From: Rikenellaceae bacterium
Lineage (GTDB): Bacteria; Bacteroidota; Bacteroidia; Bacteroidales; Rikenellaceae
DNA length: 64,000 bases
Direction of reading: 5' to 3'
Assembly (NCBI GenBank): GCA_020860245.1
Contig: JAJBUQ010000009.1
Location: 62,001 to 126,000, forward strand
Part shown: positions 40,600 through 50,185 of the stretch, piece after piece
Layout: each line of letters starts with the position of its first letter
How positions within the stretch are numbered: position 1 is the first letter of the stretch
Position numbers and translations under genes: made by a program
The notes under the pieces: model-generated
The model's database searches: none
The model's input: the letters and a program-made list of their open reading frames with translations, nothing else
Told to the model about the DNA's origin: nothing

Positions 40600-41577
40600 T
40601 TATTCGTGGGATGAATAATATTTCATGAACTGCGTTCTTTCATAAGCCAGAGGATTTGGTGAATTCGTATAATTCATTTTACCGATAACGTCCGGAATAT
40701 CGGTAAAATTATGTTCGGTCATCCATGAATCGATAAATTCGAGAATATCTTTAATAACGCTCAACCCCTTTTTATATATAACCGAACAAACTTGTATAGT
40801 GTCTGCACCTGCGAGAAGCGCTTTTACCGCGTTGGTTCCGTCGTGTATTCCGGTAGATGCGGAGTAGTCTAAGTCATTTACCAGAGACGATGTGATCGAC
40901 AGCCATCGCAGTACCGGATGGAAATCTGAAGGATGGCTGAAAATATCGTAATTTACCTGCTTCAAATTTTGTATGTCTATGTCTGTTTCATAGAATTTAT
41001 TGAACATAACCACACCCTTGGCTCCCCTGTAATATATCTCTTTGACAAATCCCGGAATATTTGTGAAATTTTGACCGAGTTTTACTGAAACCGGAATTGA
41101 GATATGCGAACATACCTGAGCTATTGTTTCGAGATACACCTCTTCGATCTCGTCCGATTTTTTCGTTATATCCAATGGAAGGATAAAGAGATTTAGTTTC
41201 AGTGCGTCTGCACCTGCGTCTTCAAATCTCTTCGCAAACGTTACCCACTCCCTGCCCGTAATACATGCGATACTGCCTATAATGGGAATAGAACACTCTC
41301 TCTTGGCGCGTGCTATCAGCTCAAGATGTGAATTAATAGAGTTATCCCGTGCATATTCTGACATATAGTCGTAAGCCTCCGGATAATCGGAATAGTAATT
41401 TATAGCTGTAGTTTCGATGTTTATCTGCTCTTCGAACAGCGATTTCACAACCACCGCTCCTGCACCGGATTCTTCGAGCCTCTTTATTTTTTCGACTGAA
41501 AATGTCAGTCCCGAACTGCTCACGATCAGAGGATTCTTAAGATCGAGTCCTAAATATTTTGTTTTTAATTTTTCCAT
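40600..41577 (-). CDS. Dihydroorotate dehydrogenase-like flavoprotein
   Basis: A 325-residue TIM-barrel protein similar to class 1 dihydroorotate dehydrogenase. KTKYLGLDLKNPLIVSSSGLT is the FMN-side N-terminus, and GAKGVVMFNKFYE and STGIHDGTNAVKALLAGAD are the phosphate-binding end. The catalytic loop NxSCPN is replaced by LNLFILPLDI, so the usual Cys/Ser base is missing and it may not oxidise dihydroorotate. The frame opens at 41628, but MEKLKTKYLG at 41577 is preferred and avoids overlap with the YggS-like gene. Confidence 0.85.
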   Translation of the reverse strand: MEKLKTKYLGLDLKNPLIVSSSGLTFSVEKIKRLEESGAGAVVVKSLFEEQINIETTAINYYSDYPEAYDYMSEYARDNSINSHLELIARAKRECSIPIIGSIACITGREWVTFAKRFEDAGADALKLNLFILPLDITKKSDEIEEVYLETIAQVCSHISIPVSVKLGQNFTNIPGFVKEIYYRGAKGVVMFNKFYETDIDIQNLKQVNYDIFSHPSDFHPVLRWLSITSSLVNDLDYSASTGIHDGTNAVKALLAGADTIQVCSVIYKKGLSVIKDILEFIDSWMTEHNFTDIPDVIGKMNYTNSPNPLAYERTQFMKYYSSHE

Positions 41578-41587
41578 AATTTTATAA

Positions 41588-42259
41588 TTATTTATAATAG
41601 CGTTCGCCAAAAATACTACTTCCGACACGGACCATATTACTTCCGCATTCGATAGCGATCCCGTAATCGCCGCTCATCCCCATAGATATGATATTGAAGC
41701 GGTCATTACTGCTAAAAAATTCCGTCTTCAATTTATCGAAGATTTCCTTTAAGTTTTTAAATTCCCTACGAATCTGAGCGTTGTCGTCCGTAAACGTAGC
41801 CATTCCCATCACTCCTCTTATCCCGACATTCGGCAGCTCTCTGTGTCCGCCGCTTCGGAGATAGGCGATAAGTTCATCCTCGTGCCATCCCTGTTTGGAT
41901 TCTTCTTCTGCAATGTGGACTTCGAGTAAAACATCAATAGACCTCGAATTTTTTACCGCCTCCTTTTGTATTGTCTGCAATAACCTTGCAGAATCTCCCG
42001 AATGTATCAGCGAAATATACGGAGCGATATATTTGACCTTATTGGTTTGAAGACTTCCGATAAAGTGCCATTGGATATCTTCGGGAAGAGCCTCCTTCTT
42101 CTCTTTTAATTCCTGGATCCGGTTCTCTCCGAAAATGCGATGCCCGATCTCGTATGCTTCGAGTATTTTTTCCGCGCTGTGAGTTTTGGATACCGCGACA
42201 AGTTCGACTCCGGCAGGAAGTCCGGATTTTATATGATTGAGGTTATCTTTTACCGGCAT
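41588..42259 (-). CDS. YggS/PROSC-family PLP-binding protein
   Basis: A 223-residue fold-type III pyridoxal-phosphate protein of the YggS (PLPBP) family, which maintains PLP homeostasis and is not a racemase. The PLP Lys is in VELVAVSKTHSAEKI (about residue 25), followed by IFGENRIQEL, WHFIGSLQTNK and the phosphate site ISMGMSGDYGIAIECGSNMV. Length is normal for the family (about 220-235). It opens a minus-strand operon with the DHOD-like and nucleoside kinase genes and is divergent from tmk. Confidence 0.92.
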   Translation of the reverse strand: MPVKDNLNHIKSGLPAGVELVAVSKTHSAEKILEAYEIGHRIFGENRIQELKEKKEALPEDIQWHFIGSLQTNKVKYIAPYISLIHSGDSARLLQTIQKEAVKNSRSIDVLLEVHIAEEESKQGWHEDELIAYLRSGGHRELPNVGIRGVMGMATFTDDNAQIRREFKNLKEIFDKLKTEFFSSNDRFNIISMGMSGDYGIAIECGSNMVRVGSSIFGERYYK

Positions 42260-42397
42260 AGGATATTTTAATTATTATTTTTTACATTTGTGATATGTAA
42301 TATACAAATTTATTAAAATTAATCGATATTAAAGATTTTTCCCGCTGTAACGGTTTAAAATACGTACGTAAAAACCGGAAAAAACAATATAAAAATT

Positions 42398-43084
42398 ATG
42401 CCGTTTATAGTTTTGGAAGGGCTCGACGGAGCCGGTAAATCCACACAGATAAAAAATACGATAAGTTATTTGGAAAATCACGGCAAACAATGCCGCTACA
42501 TTCATTTCCCCCGATTCGATTCACCGGTATACGGAGATCTTATCGCACGGTTCCTCCGCGGAGAATTCGGTTCTGCTGACGAAGTGAATCCTTATCTTGT
42601 TGCATTGATATATGCCGGAGACCGGAGTGAGGCATCTCCGATGATAAGCGAATGGCTCGATGCAGGCATCTATGTAATCATAGACCGTTATGTAATCTCG
42701 AATATAGCTTACCAATGCGCTAAAATCGACGATGAAGCCGGATCCATGAAACTTAGGGACTGGATAAACGATCTGGAGTATCATCATAATAAAATCCCCG
42801 TTCCGGATTTAAGCATTTTTCTTGACGTACCCTTTAATTTCACGGAAAAGAAGCTTACCGGAAACAGGGAAGGGGAGGACCGCCAATATCTTCATGGAAA
42901 GAAAGATATCCATGAAGCTTCTCTTGATTTGCAGCAAAGAGTCCGCAGTGTATATCTCCGCGAATCCGTGCTTAACGATAATCTGAAGATCATCGATTGT
43001 TCGGATAGTAACGGCAATATACTGCCTCCCGATGATATTTTTGTAAAAATAAAGGAAAAAATCTCAACTGTTGTCAGATCATGA
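42398..43084 (+). CDS. tmk: Thymidylate kinase
   Basis: A 228-residue dTMP kinase forming dTDP. The P-loop is VLEGLDGAGKST (about 5-16), followed by the base-binding DRYVISNIAYQ and a LID segment with KKLTGNREGEDRQYLHG. It is a little longer than bacterial TMPK of about 205-215, with the LID like that of Bacteroidota enzymes. It overlaps the next gene: the ATG at 43081 lies across its TGA stop. The divergent YggS-like gene is 138 bases away. Confidence 0.92.
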   Translation: MPFIVLEGLDGAGKSTQIKNTISYLENHGKQCRYIHFPRFDSPVYGDLIARFLRGEFGSADEVNPYLVALIYAGDRSEASPMISEWLDAGIYVIIDRYVISNIAYQCAKIDDEAGSMKLRDWINDLEYHHNKIPVPDLSIFLDVPFNFTEKKLTGNREGEDRQYLHGKKDIHEASLDLQQRVRSVYLRESVLNDNLKIIDCSDSNGNILPPDDIFVKIKEKISTVVRS

Positions 43085-44322
43085 TGTCATCCCGTAAACG
43101 ACCTGTCGTAATAAACCTCCTCAGAATAATTTTTGCCGCGGTCTTTATTTTTTCCGGATTCGTAAAAGCAGTGGACCCGTGGGGGACCGCCATAAAATTA
43201 GGGGAATACTTCTCCGTATTCGGAATGGAATGGCTTTCCGGAGCGCGAATGTTCTTGTCGATATTCCTGTCGTCCGTAGAACTTCTTCTCGGATTATTAC
43301 TCCTATTTAATATAAGAGTTAAAACAGTATCTTTTTTCGTGTCGGCATTCATGCTTATATTCACGGTTATAACACTTATTTCTGCGGTCACAGATCCGGT
43401 TAGCGATTGCGGTTGCTTCGGAGAGGCCGTAAAACTTACGAACTGGCAGACCTTCTATAAAAATATAGTCTTATTACCGCTCTCTGTCATAATGTTCCTT
43501 TCTTTAGTGAGAGAGAATAAAAAACGGAAGTGTAATACGGATATAATTTTTGTAGTGTTACTGGCCGGGATCTCTGTTTATCCTGCGATAGACAGTTACA
43601 GGCATCTTCCCAAAATCGACTTCCTTCCGTTTAAAACAGGAACCAACATCCGTCAGGGCATGGCGATTCCGGAAGGTGCTTCTGCAGGGGATTATAAAAC
43701 TTTGCTTACTTACCGGAATATCGAGACAGACCAACTGCACGATTTTACCCTTGAAGATACGACCTGGTACGATAATACCGTATGGGAATTTGTGGACAGC
43801 CGGTCGGAAGAAATAGAGAAGGGATATACACCGGAAATCGGCGATTTTTCCGTATTTTCCGGTAGCAGAAATATTACTGCCGATATTCTGAACGATCAAG
43901 GGGAAGTTTATCTTTTTGTATTTCAGAATCCCTTGGATATAAAAAAAACGGATGCGGAACGTATAAAAAAAACCATTGATTTTGCATTAAGGAGCAGTGA
44001 TAGGATGATATATGTTACTTCATCATCGGTTAATAATGCCGTTCTTGCGCGTTACGGTATAGATATAGAGGGATATAATATGGATGCCACAACCATAAAA
44101 ATGCTGTTAAGGGCTCATGATGGTTTGGTGGTTCTGAATAAAGGAACTATACTTGCCAAATGGAACATCAGGGATATTCCGGATTTTGGAAATTCCGTGT
44201 CGGCTGCGGCATTTATAATTCAAGAGAAACGCCTTAACACTCAGATTAATTTTATTGTTTATCTGAGTTTGTCGGTGTTATTACTTTTAATACTGTATTA
44301 CAGATCATGCAGAAGAAATTAA
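43081..44322 (+). CDS. DoxX/MauE-like membrane protein of the BT_3928 type
   Basis: A 413-residue protein with four membrane helices in the first 150 residues (LLRIIFAAVFIFSGFVKAVDPWG and SVELLLGLLLLF), a redox-like motif SDCGCFGEAVKLTNWQTFYKN at about 112-132, a short cytoplasmic loop, a fifth helix, and a soluble domain of about 170 residues that resembles a thioredoxin-like fold, before a last helix near 390-410. NCBI uses the BT_3928 name for such proteins. It overlaps tmk by four bases and the next gene by 16. Function is unknown; a disulfide or quinone-linked role is only suggested. Confidence 0.75.
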   Translation: MMSSRKRPVVINLLRIIFAAVFIFSGFVKAVDPWGTAIKLGEYFSVFGMEWLSGARMFLSIFLSSVELLLGLLLLFNIRVKTVSFFVSAFMLIFTVITLISAVTDPVSDCGCFGEAVKLTNWQTFYKNIVLLPLSVIMFLSLVRENKKRKCNTDIIFVVLLAGISVYPAIDSYRHLPKIDFLPFKTGTNIRQGMAIPEGASAGDYKTLLTYRNIETDQLHDFTLEDTTWYDNTVWEFVDSRSEEIEKGYTPEIGDFSVFSGSRNITADILNDQGEVYLFVFQNPLDIKKTDAERIKKTIDFALRSSDRMIYVTSSSVNNAVLARYGIDIEGYNMDATTIKMLLRAHDGLVVLNKGTILAKWNIRDIPDFGNSVSAAAFIIQEKRLNTQINFIVYLSLSVLLLLILYYRSCRRN

Positions 44323-45485
44323 TATTTTTATTCTCCTTTATATTTCTGTTTCAGATCGCTTACGGGCAATCCAGTATCGACGGAAAAATATACAACGGAG
44401 TGCGTTTGAGGGATCTCGCGGGTAAATGCGACAGTTATATCGTTGCGCAGGATTCCATGGCTCAGATGCTATATCCGTCCGTTGCCAATGCATCGGATGT
44501 TATATACACAGCTTATATAAAACGTGATACAACCAAGTGGATAGAATTTGTACGGAGTAACGATGAAGGACGTACATGGAACAGATTTTCGACAGAAAAC
44601 AGTTTTGCGTCCGACGATATTACATCAGTATCTTTATACGATATTTCTACTAAAAATCGTAGAAGAAATGCAGGTAGAGATGAACTTTTACTCTTTGTCG
44701 GAGGTAGCCCTTTAAAATATTCCGCTGCTGAACCAGGAACGAAATTTGCAGAACCTATTCCGGTAAGTTCCTTTGGAGCCTACCGGATAACCAGTATGAC
44801 AAAACTTAATAATGGTAAATTAATGGCTTTGTTCCATGATGACGGAAGGTTTATTCGTACGGATCTTGATACTATGCACATTAGGCGTTCCGTAATATAT
44901 AAGATATACTCTTCCGACGGAGGTAAAAACTGGTCTCTGCCGGATATTGCCTTACGTCATAATCAACACGGACTGTACGACGCCGTTGTTTTCGATTCTC
45001 CTAATAATAAGGATAGGGAACTGATTATGATTTGTAGTGACAGGGTTTCCGGCACGGCATATATATCCTTCAGTACGGATAATGGTGAAAAGTGGACTTA
45101 TCCGGTCGCACTTCCGGATTTCATTCAGGGAGACAGATTCTCTGTTGCAGTGATCAATAAAAAGATATATATTGCTTACAGGGATATGTGCCGGCATTTC
45201 AGAAACGGATCAGTAAACCCGTTCTTCGGAGACCTGGTAATGTGGACAGGGGATTTAAAAGAACTCGTTAAGGGAAGAAAGAACGGACTCAAGGTACGGA
45301 TTGCCGATAATTATCCTCAAACAACCGAGCCGGATATGACCGATTTAAGGGTATACGACTGTGGATTTCCGACCGTTACCTCTTTATCCAAAAACACACT
45401 ATCAGTCGTTGCTTACGGAAGATGGGATACGAATCGCATGCCTTATATAAAAAATTTCATAATTCCCATGGATTTGTTTAAGTAG
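44307..45485 (+). CDS. Secreted BNR/Asp-box repeat protein (sialidase-fold)
   Basis: A 392-residue protein with a Sec signal peptide (LIFLFSFIFLFQIAYGQSS). Three Asp boxes are visible, SNDEGRTW (about 82-89), SSDGGKNW (about 201-208) and STDNGEKW (about 256-263), which mark a sialidase-type beta-propeller. AYRITSMTKL resembles the FRIP motif, but the usual Arg triad is not confirmed. It may be a glycosidase on sialic or related sugars, or only a fold relative. It starts 16 bases inside the end of the preceding membrane-protein gene. Confidence 0.75.
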   Translation: MQKKLIFLFSFIFLFQIAYGQSSIDGKIYNGVRLRDLAGKCDSYIVAQDSMAQMLYPSVANASDVIYTAYIKRDTTKWIEFVRSNDEGRTWNRFSTENSFASDDITSVSLYDISTKNRRRNAGRDELLLFVGGSPLKYSAAEPGTKFAEPIPVSSFGAYRITSMTKLNNGKLMALFHDDGRFIRTDLDTMHIRRSVIYKIYSSDGGKNWSLPDIALRHNQHGLYDAVVFDSPNNKDRELIMICSDRVSGTAYISFSTDNGEKWTYPVALPDFIQGDRFSVAVINKKIYIAYRDMCRHFRNGSVNPFFGDLVMWTGDLKELVKGRKNGLKVRIADNYPQTTEPDMTDLRVYDCGFPTVTSLSKNTLSVVAYGRWDTNRMPYIKNFIIPMDLFK

Positions 45486-45504
45486 TATTATTGATAACTA
45501 ATAT

Positions 45505-45512
45505 TATTTTTG
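45505..45512 (+). promoter_or_regulatory. -7 element of the gldE gene
   Basis: TATTTTTG, an exact TAnnTTTG match 23 bases before the predicted TTG start at 45536. The -33 element is not clear. Confidence 0.45.
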
Positions 45513-45535
45513 CAGAAAAACAATAATTAACAACG

Positions 45536-46828
45536 TTGGAAGACCATCAGATCATATTTCATTCTTTTAATCTTTATACGGTAGCCCAGTCTGCCTTACT
45601 AATCATTCTTTTGACATTTTCAGCGGTGATATCCTGTTCCGAGACTGCATTCTTTTCTTTGTCTCCGAAGGATATCGAATCTCTACGAAAAGATAACAGC
45701 CGGCGAAGCCAGACTGTACTGAAATTGCTTGGAATGCAGGATTATTTACTTGCGACGATTCTGATAGTCAATAATCTTGTCAATATCTGCGCAGTAATAA
45801 TTGCGAACTCCATAATGGATTCCGTCGTTACGTTCGAAAGTACTGTGTTGGAGTTCATAATTAAAGTGGTGGCCGTAACATTTATACTGCTATTATTCGG
45901 AGAGATAATGCCCAAAATATATGCTAATTACCGCGCTTTGAGCGTATCGCGCAACGTATCGCTTATTCTGTTATTTTTAAAAAAAATATTTTACCCGTTC
46001 TCTTATGTTGTGATCCATACCAGTGATTTCATAAATGCTAAACTGTCGGTCAAAAAAGTCAATATCTCAATGGATGAAATATCCAATGCGATTGAGATGA
46101 CCACCGATCAGACGGATGAAGAGAAAAAAATATTGTCCGGTATTGTCAACTTTATGAGCACCGAGGTAGAGGAGATTATGCGTCCCCGTGTGGATGTCGT
46201 AGCGTTGGACGAAGATACCGGATTTGAGGACGTATGCAAAACGGTTATAGATTCCGGATATTCCCGGATCCCTGTTTACAGGGAGAAAATGGATAATATT
46301 ATCGGTATTCTGTACGTGAAAGATCTTCTGCCTTATCTCGATAAGAAGGATGATTTCGATTGGAAAAAATTGTGCCGTAAACCGTACTTTGTACCGGAGC
46401 ATAAAAAAATTAACGACTTATTTACCGAATTTCAGGAGAATAAAATTCATATAGCGATAGTTGTGGACGAATATGGTTCTACATTGGGTTTGGTCTCTTT
46501 GGAAGACGTACTTGAGGAGATAGTAGGGGAGATATCGGATGAGTCCGACACTAAACACTCGTATTATACTCAGATTGATACCAAGACTTATATATTCGAA
46601 GGTAGGACGCATCTTATAGATTTTTTGAAAATAATCGACTTCGATGACGATTATCTCGATGAATATAAGGGAGAGGCGGAGAGCCTTGCCGGACTGATGC
46701 TCGAACGTAAACATGACTTTTTGAAGGTAGGGGATAAATTATTTTTTAAAGACCTCTCTCTTCGCGTGGAATCGGTGGACGGTCTCCGCATAGATAAAAT
46801 CAAAGTCAAGATACATAAGCCGGAATAA
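45536..46828 (+). CDS. gldE: GldE-like CNNM/CBS membrane protein
   Basis: A 430-residue protein with CNNM transmembrane domain (about 15-190; CSETAFFSLSPKD), two CBS motifs (MRPRVDVVALDED at about 213, VVDEYGSTLGLVSLEDVLEE at about 310) and a C-terminal CorC domain. In Bacteroidota the member directly before a phosphopantetheinyl transferase is annotated GldE, from a family linked to gliding in Flavobacterium; in non-gliding species it is thought to support secretion or metal transport. It begins with TTG, and overlaps the next gene by one base (TAATG). Confidence 0.82.
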   Translation: MEDHQIIFHSFNLYTVAQSALLIILLTFSAVISCSETAFFSLSPKDIESLRKDNSRRSQTVLKLLGMQDYLLATILIVNNLVNICAVIIANSIMDSVVTFESTVLEFIIKVVAVTFILLLFGEIMPKIYANYRALSVSRNVSLILLFLKKIFYPFSYVVIHTSDFINAKLSVKKVNISMDEISNAIEMTTDQTDEEKKILSGIVNFMSTEVEEIMRPRVDVVALDEDTGFEDVCKTVIDSGYSRIPVYREKMDNIIGILYVKDLLPYLDKKDDFDWKKLCRKPYFVPEHKKINDLFTEFQENKIHIAIVVDEYGSTLGLVSLEDVLEEIVGEISDESDTKHSYYTQIDTKTYIFEGRTHLIDFLKIIDFDDDYLDEYKGEAESLAGLMLERKHDFLKVGDKLFFKDLSLRVESVDGLRIDKIKVKIHKPE

Positions 46829-47430
46829 TGCCTTTTTTTAAAAAAATAGAAGTTCCGTTTGGTTTTATAGTTATCTGGAAGATCGAAGAGGAAGATAAGG
46901 CTTTAGTCGGAAACCTTCAGTTGTTCCCATATGAACAGGAATATTTTGTCAAAATTACCAATCCACACAGACGGTTCGAATGGATGCTGTGGCATTATTT
47001 GGTTAGAGAATATATCGGACATTTTGGCGTAGATTACCACGATTCAGGGGCTCCGCATTTATGTGGTGCCGAGGGATATATAAGCGTATCCCATTGCAGC
47101 CGATTCGTGGCGTTGTATTATAACGGTACTCGTAAGTGCGGAGTGGATATCGAACCTTCGGATAGGAATATATCCCCTGTTATATCGCGAATTATTTCAG
47201 ATAAAGAGTCTGAATTGATTATAAATGAAAATGTTTCTCCCCTCTTAATATGGTCCGCAAAGGAGGCGGTATATAAATACCACGGTAAAAACGGTGTGGA
47301 TTTTAAGCGGGATTTTGTTTTGACCGATATAAACACATCGGATAGATCCCTGGTTTGTTCAGTTGCAGGATATGGATCGGTAACTCTAAATTACGAGATC
47401 GCACCGGAATATTATATGGTTTTTATATAA
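46828..47430 (+). CDS. 4'-phosphopantetheinyl transferase-family protein
   Basis: A 200-residue Sfp/AcpS-superfamily protein, which attaches the phosphopantetheine arm to acyl- or peptidyl-carrier proteins. The Mg2+ motif is CGVDIEPSDRN (about 102-112), and WSAKEAVYKYHG (about 142-153) carries the Glu and Lys that hold CoA. The short length and spacing fit the Bacteroidota family linked to gldE. No polyketide or peptide-synthetase genes are in the window, so the carrier partner is likely elsewhere. Confidence 0.88.
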   Translation: MPFFKKIEVPFGFIVIWKIEEEDKALVGNLQLFPYEQEYFVKITNPHRRFEWMLWHYLVREYIGHFGVDYHDSGAPHLCGAEGYISVSHCSRFVALYYNGTRKCGVDIEPSDRNISPVISRIISDKESELIINENVSPLLIWSAKEAVYKYHGKNGVDFKRDFVLTDINTSDRSLVCSVAGYGSVTLNYEIAPEYYMVFI

Positions 47431-47455
47431 AAAAAGCGCGTGAACCGCGCTCTTT
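47431..47455. terminator. Bidirectional terminator between PPTase and gltX
   Basis: AGCGCG/CGCGCT stem with a five-base loop between an A-run and a T-rich flank, serving converging genes. Confidence 0.8.
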
Positions 47456-47456
47456 G

Positions 47457-48980
47457 TTACAAGGTCTTCAATGCCTTATTGAGTCTCGAAACCGTTTCTT
47501 CTTTACCGATTATTTCGCAGATGTCAAACATATTCGGACCTTTGCTCTCTCCGACAATGCACAACCTGAAGCTGTTCATAATCTGCCCCATAGGATATTG
47601 TTTCTCTGTGATCCAGTCATGAACTGTTTTTTCCAGTTCGCCGGAAGTGAAATTTTCCGATTTTGCAATTAATTCCTTCAGTTCGGATAAACGTTGCGGA
47701 TTATCCCCCTTCCAAAATTTCGCAACTGCCTTCGGATCGTAAATTTCGGGTGCAATAAAAAAGAACGATGACAGCCCCCAAAAATCAGAAACAAAAGTTG
47801 CTCTCTCTTTGATCATTCCGCATATTTTCTCAACCTTCGCTTTATCTGCGTATATCCCTTTGGAGGCAAGTACAGGGTGAAATAATTCGCTCAGTTCATC
47901 ATCGCTCTTTACTTTTAAATACTGGGCGTTAAACCATTTCGATTTTCCCGGATCGAATCTGGAACCGGATTTGCCGACTTTTTCGAGAGAGAACAGATCG
48001 ATAAGTTCTTCCATAGAAAATATTTCTTGATCGCTGCCCGGATTCCATCCAAGAAGTGATAGCATATTTACAAAGGCTTCCGGGAAATAACCATCCTCGC
48101 GATAGCCCCTGGAAACTTCTCCGTCAGGGGACGTCCATTGGAGCGGGAATACAGGGAAGCCCAGTTTATCGCCGTCCCGTTTGCTTAATTTTCCAGATCC
48201 GGTCGGCTTAAGCAATAACGGAAGGTGTGCAAAGCGGGGTTGGGTGTTCTTCCATCCGAGTGCTTCGTATACTTTGTAATGGAGAGGTAGCGACGGAAGC
48301 CATTCCTCGCCGCGTATTACGTGCGTAATCTCCATTAAATGGTCGTCTACGATATTCGCCAGATGATATGTCGGAAGTTTATCAGAAGATTTATACAGAA
48401 CCTTATCGTCCAGTGTCGAAGAATTGACTTTTACTTCACCCCTGATAAGGTCGTTCATTATTATCTCTTCCGATTCGGGCATTTTGAATCTGATAACCCA
48501 GTTGTCACCGTTAGCGATTCTTCTTTCGACCTCTTCGGAAGAAAGATTTAGTGATGTCGCCAACTTCTTTCTGACTTCATGATTATACGAGAAGATTCTT
48601 CCCTGAGAATCATATTTTGCCCGAATGGCGTTCAATTCATCCGGAGTGTCGAAAGCATAATAGGCATGCCCCGAATTAACCAATTGTTCCGCATATTTAA
48701 GATAAATCTCTTTGCGTTCGCTTTGTTTGTATGGGCCGTAAGTTCCCCCCTCGCGGACCCCTTCATCGATTTTTATCCCACACCATTTTAGTGCTTCGTT
48801 GATATATTCTTCCGCTCCAGGAACAAATCTCTGGGAGTCGGTATCTTCAATTCTGAGAATAAAGTCGCCGCCGTTTTTTTTTGCAAAAAAATAATTATAA
48901 AGTGCAGTGCGCACGCCTCCTATATGTAAGGGTCCCGTAGGGCTTGGGGCAAATCGTACTCGTATTTTTCTATTATCCAT
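47457..48980 (-). CDS. gltX: Glutamyl-tRNA synthetase
   Basis: A 507-residue class I synthetase. [20 protein letters not shown] with the HIGH-like motif begins at about residue 6, and KLSKRDG is the KMSKS motif. The helical anticodon-binding part is C-terminal. The frame opens at 49007, but [13 protein letters not shown] at 48980 is the natural start, and the upstream -7-like element supports it. It is preceded by ychF on the same strand with a 55-base gap, and may have its own weak promoter. Confidence 0.96.
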   Translation of the reverse strand: MDNRKIRVRFAPSPTGPLHIGGVRTALYNYFFAKKNGGDFILRIEDTDSQRFVPGAEEYINEALKWCGIKIDEGVREGGTYGPYKQSERKEIYLKYAEQLVNSGHAYYAFDTPDELNAIRAKYDSQGRIFSYNHEVRKKLATSLNLSSEEVERRIANGDNWVIRFKMPESEEIIMNDLIRGEVKVNSSTLDDKVLYKSSDKLPTYHLANIVDDHLMEITHVIRGEEWLPSLPLHYKVYEALGWKNTQPRFAHLPLLLKPTGSGKLSKRDGDKLGFPVFPLQWTSPDGEVSRGYREDGYFPEAFVNMLSLLGWNPGSDQEIFSMEELIDLFSLEKVGKSGSRFDPGKSKWFNAQYLKVKSDDELSELFHPVLASKGIYADKAKVEKICGMIKERATFVSDFWGLSSFFFIAPEIYDPKAVAKFWKGDNPQRLSELKELIAKSENFTSGELEKTVHDWITEKQYPMGQIMNSFRLCIVGESKGPNMFDICEIIGKEETVSRLNKALKTL

Positions 48981-49004
48981 GTCATTTATATTTAAAATGC
49001 CGGG

Positions 49005-49012
49005 CAAAGGTT
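49005..49012 (-). promoter_or_regulatory. -7-like element upstream of gltX
   Basis: Minus-strand AACCTTTG, one base off TAnnTTTG, about 25 bases before ATG 48980. It supports the shorter start. Confidence 0.35.
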
Positions 49013-49034
49013 TAATTACAAAAGGTTGGTAGTA

Positions 49035-50135
49035 TCAGACGTTAAACCTGAAGTGCATGATATCACCGTCCTGAACAACATATTCCTTACCTTCGATAGC
49101 AATCTTTCCGTTATCTCTGCAAGCGGACTCGGAACCGTATTTTATATAATCTTCGTATTTGATAACTTCTGCACGAATGAATCCTCTCTCAAAATCCGAG
49201 TGTATGATTCCCGCGGCCGCAGGTGCTTTGGTGCCTCTCTTATAGGTCCATGCATGACTCTCTTGCTGGCCGGTCGTGAAATAAGTTTCCAAATCGAGAA
49301 GCTTATATGCAGTCCGGATAAGTCTGCTCACTCCGGATTCTTTTAAACCGATTTCTTCTAAGAACATCTGCCGCTCTTCGTAAGTCTCTAATTCGGCGAT
49401 ATCGGCTTCCGTAGCCGCAGCAACTATCAGTAACTCCGCTTCTTCGTCTTTAATTGCTTTTTTTACCGCATCGGTGTATTGGTTGCCGTTTACAGCACTG
49501 TTCTCGTCTACATTACACACGTATAATACCGGTTTATCGGTAAGTAAATGAAGATCGCTCATAAATTTTTTATCCTCTTTGTCCAGTTTTACCGTCCTTG
49601 CAGATTTGCCCTGTTCAAGCGTGGTTTTATACTGAAGTAGAATATCGTAAACCCGTTTTGCAATTTTATCTCCCCCTGTCTGGGCCTGTTTCTGAACCTT
49701 GGATATTCTTGTTTCGATTGTTTCGAGGTCTTTCAACTGCAGCTCAGTGTCGATTATCTCTTTATCGCGGACAGGGTTTATATTACCGTCCACATGGGTG
49801 ATATTGCTGTTGTCGAAACACCTTAAAACATGGATTATGGCGTCCGTTTCACGGATATTGCCTAAGAATTTATTCCCTAATCCTTCCCCCTTGGATGCTC
49901 CTTTAACGAGACCTGCGATATCCACGATCTCAATAGTAGTAGGAATGATCTTCTTCGGTTTGTCTATTTCGGATAGTTTAATCAGTCTTTCATCCGGAAC
50001 TGTTATTACTCCTACGTTGGGTTCGATGGTACAGAACGGGAAATTCGCCGCTTGTGCCTTAGCGTTTGATAAGCAATTAAAAAGAGTCGATTTACCAACG
50101 TTAGGCAGGCCGACTATGCCGCATTGTAAAGCCAT
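49035..50135 (-). CDS. ychF: YchF/Ola1-family ATPase
   Basis: A 366-residue Obg-related P-loop protein that prefers ATP. The G domain has GLPNVGKST (about 8-16), DIAGLVKGASKGEGLG and NVDE in place of NKxD, and a coiled-coil insert lies at about 130-200. The TGS domain is C-terminal (VIKYEDYIKYG, VQDGDIMHF). It binds ribosomes and the stress regulator network; exact function is debated. It has its own exact -7 element at 50164-50171. Confidence 0.95.
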   Translation of the reverse strand: MALQCGIVGLPNVGKSTLFNCLSNAKAQAANFPFCTIEPNVGVITVPDERLIKLSEIDKPKKIIPTTIEIVDIAGLVKGASKGEGLGNKFLGNIRETDAIIHVLRCFDNSNITHVDGNINPVRDKEIIDTELQLKDLETIETRISKVQKQAQTGGDKIAKRVYDILLQYKTTLEQGKSARTVKLDKEDKKFMSDLHLLTDKPVLYVCNVDENSAVNGNQYTDAVKKAIKDEEAELLIVAAATEADIAELETYEERQMFLEEIGLKESGVSRLIRTAYKLLDLETYFTTGQQESHAWTYKRGTKAPAAAGIIHSDFERGFIRAEVIKYEDYIKYGSESACRDNGKIAIEGKEYVVQDGDIMHFRFNV

Positions 50136-50163
50136 TTATTTACTGATTATTTTAATTTGTCTG

Positions 50164-50171
50164 CAAAGATA
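50164..50171 (-). promoter_or_regulatory. -7 element of ychF
   Basis: Minus-strand TATCTTTG, exact TAnnTTTG, about 28 bases before the ychF ATG; the -33 region would lie within the DUF389 gene's end. Confidence 0.6.
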
Positions 50172-50185
50172 ATTTAACTTAGGGA

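Noticed and set aside
42260..42397. Divergent promoters for yggS and tmk
   Set aside because: TACATTTG (+, 42283) and TAAATTTG (-, 42305) fit the -7 pattern, but neither has a -33 partner at a proper distance and the leaders would be unequal; left unassigned.
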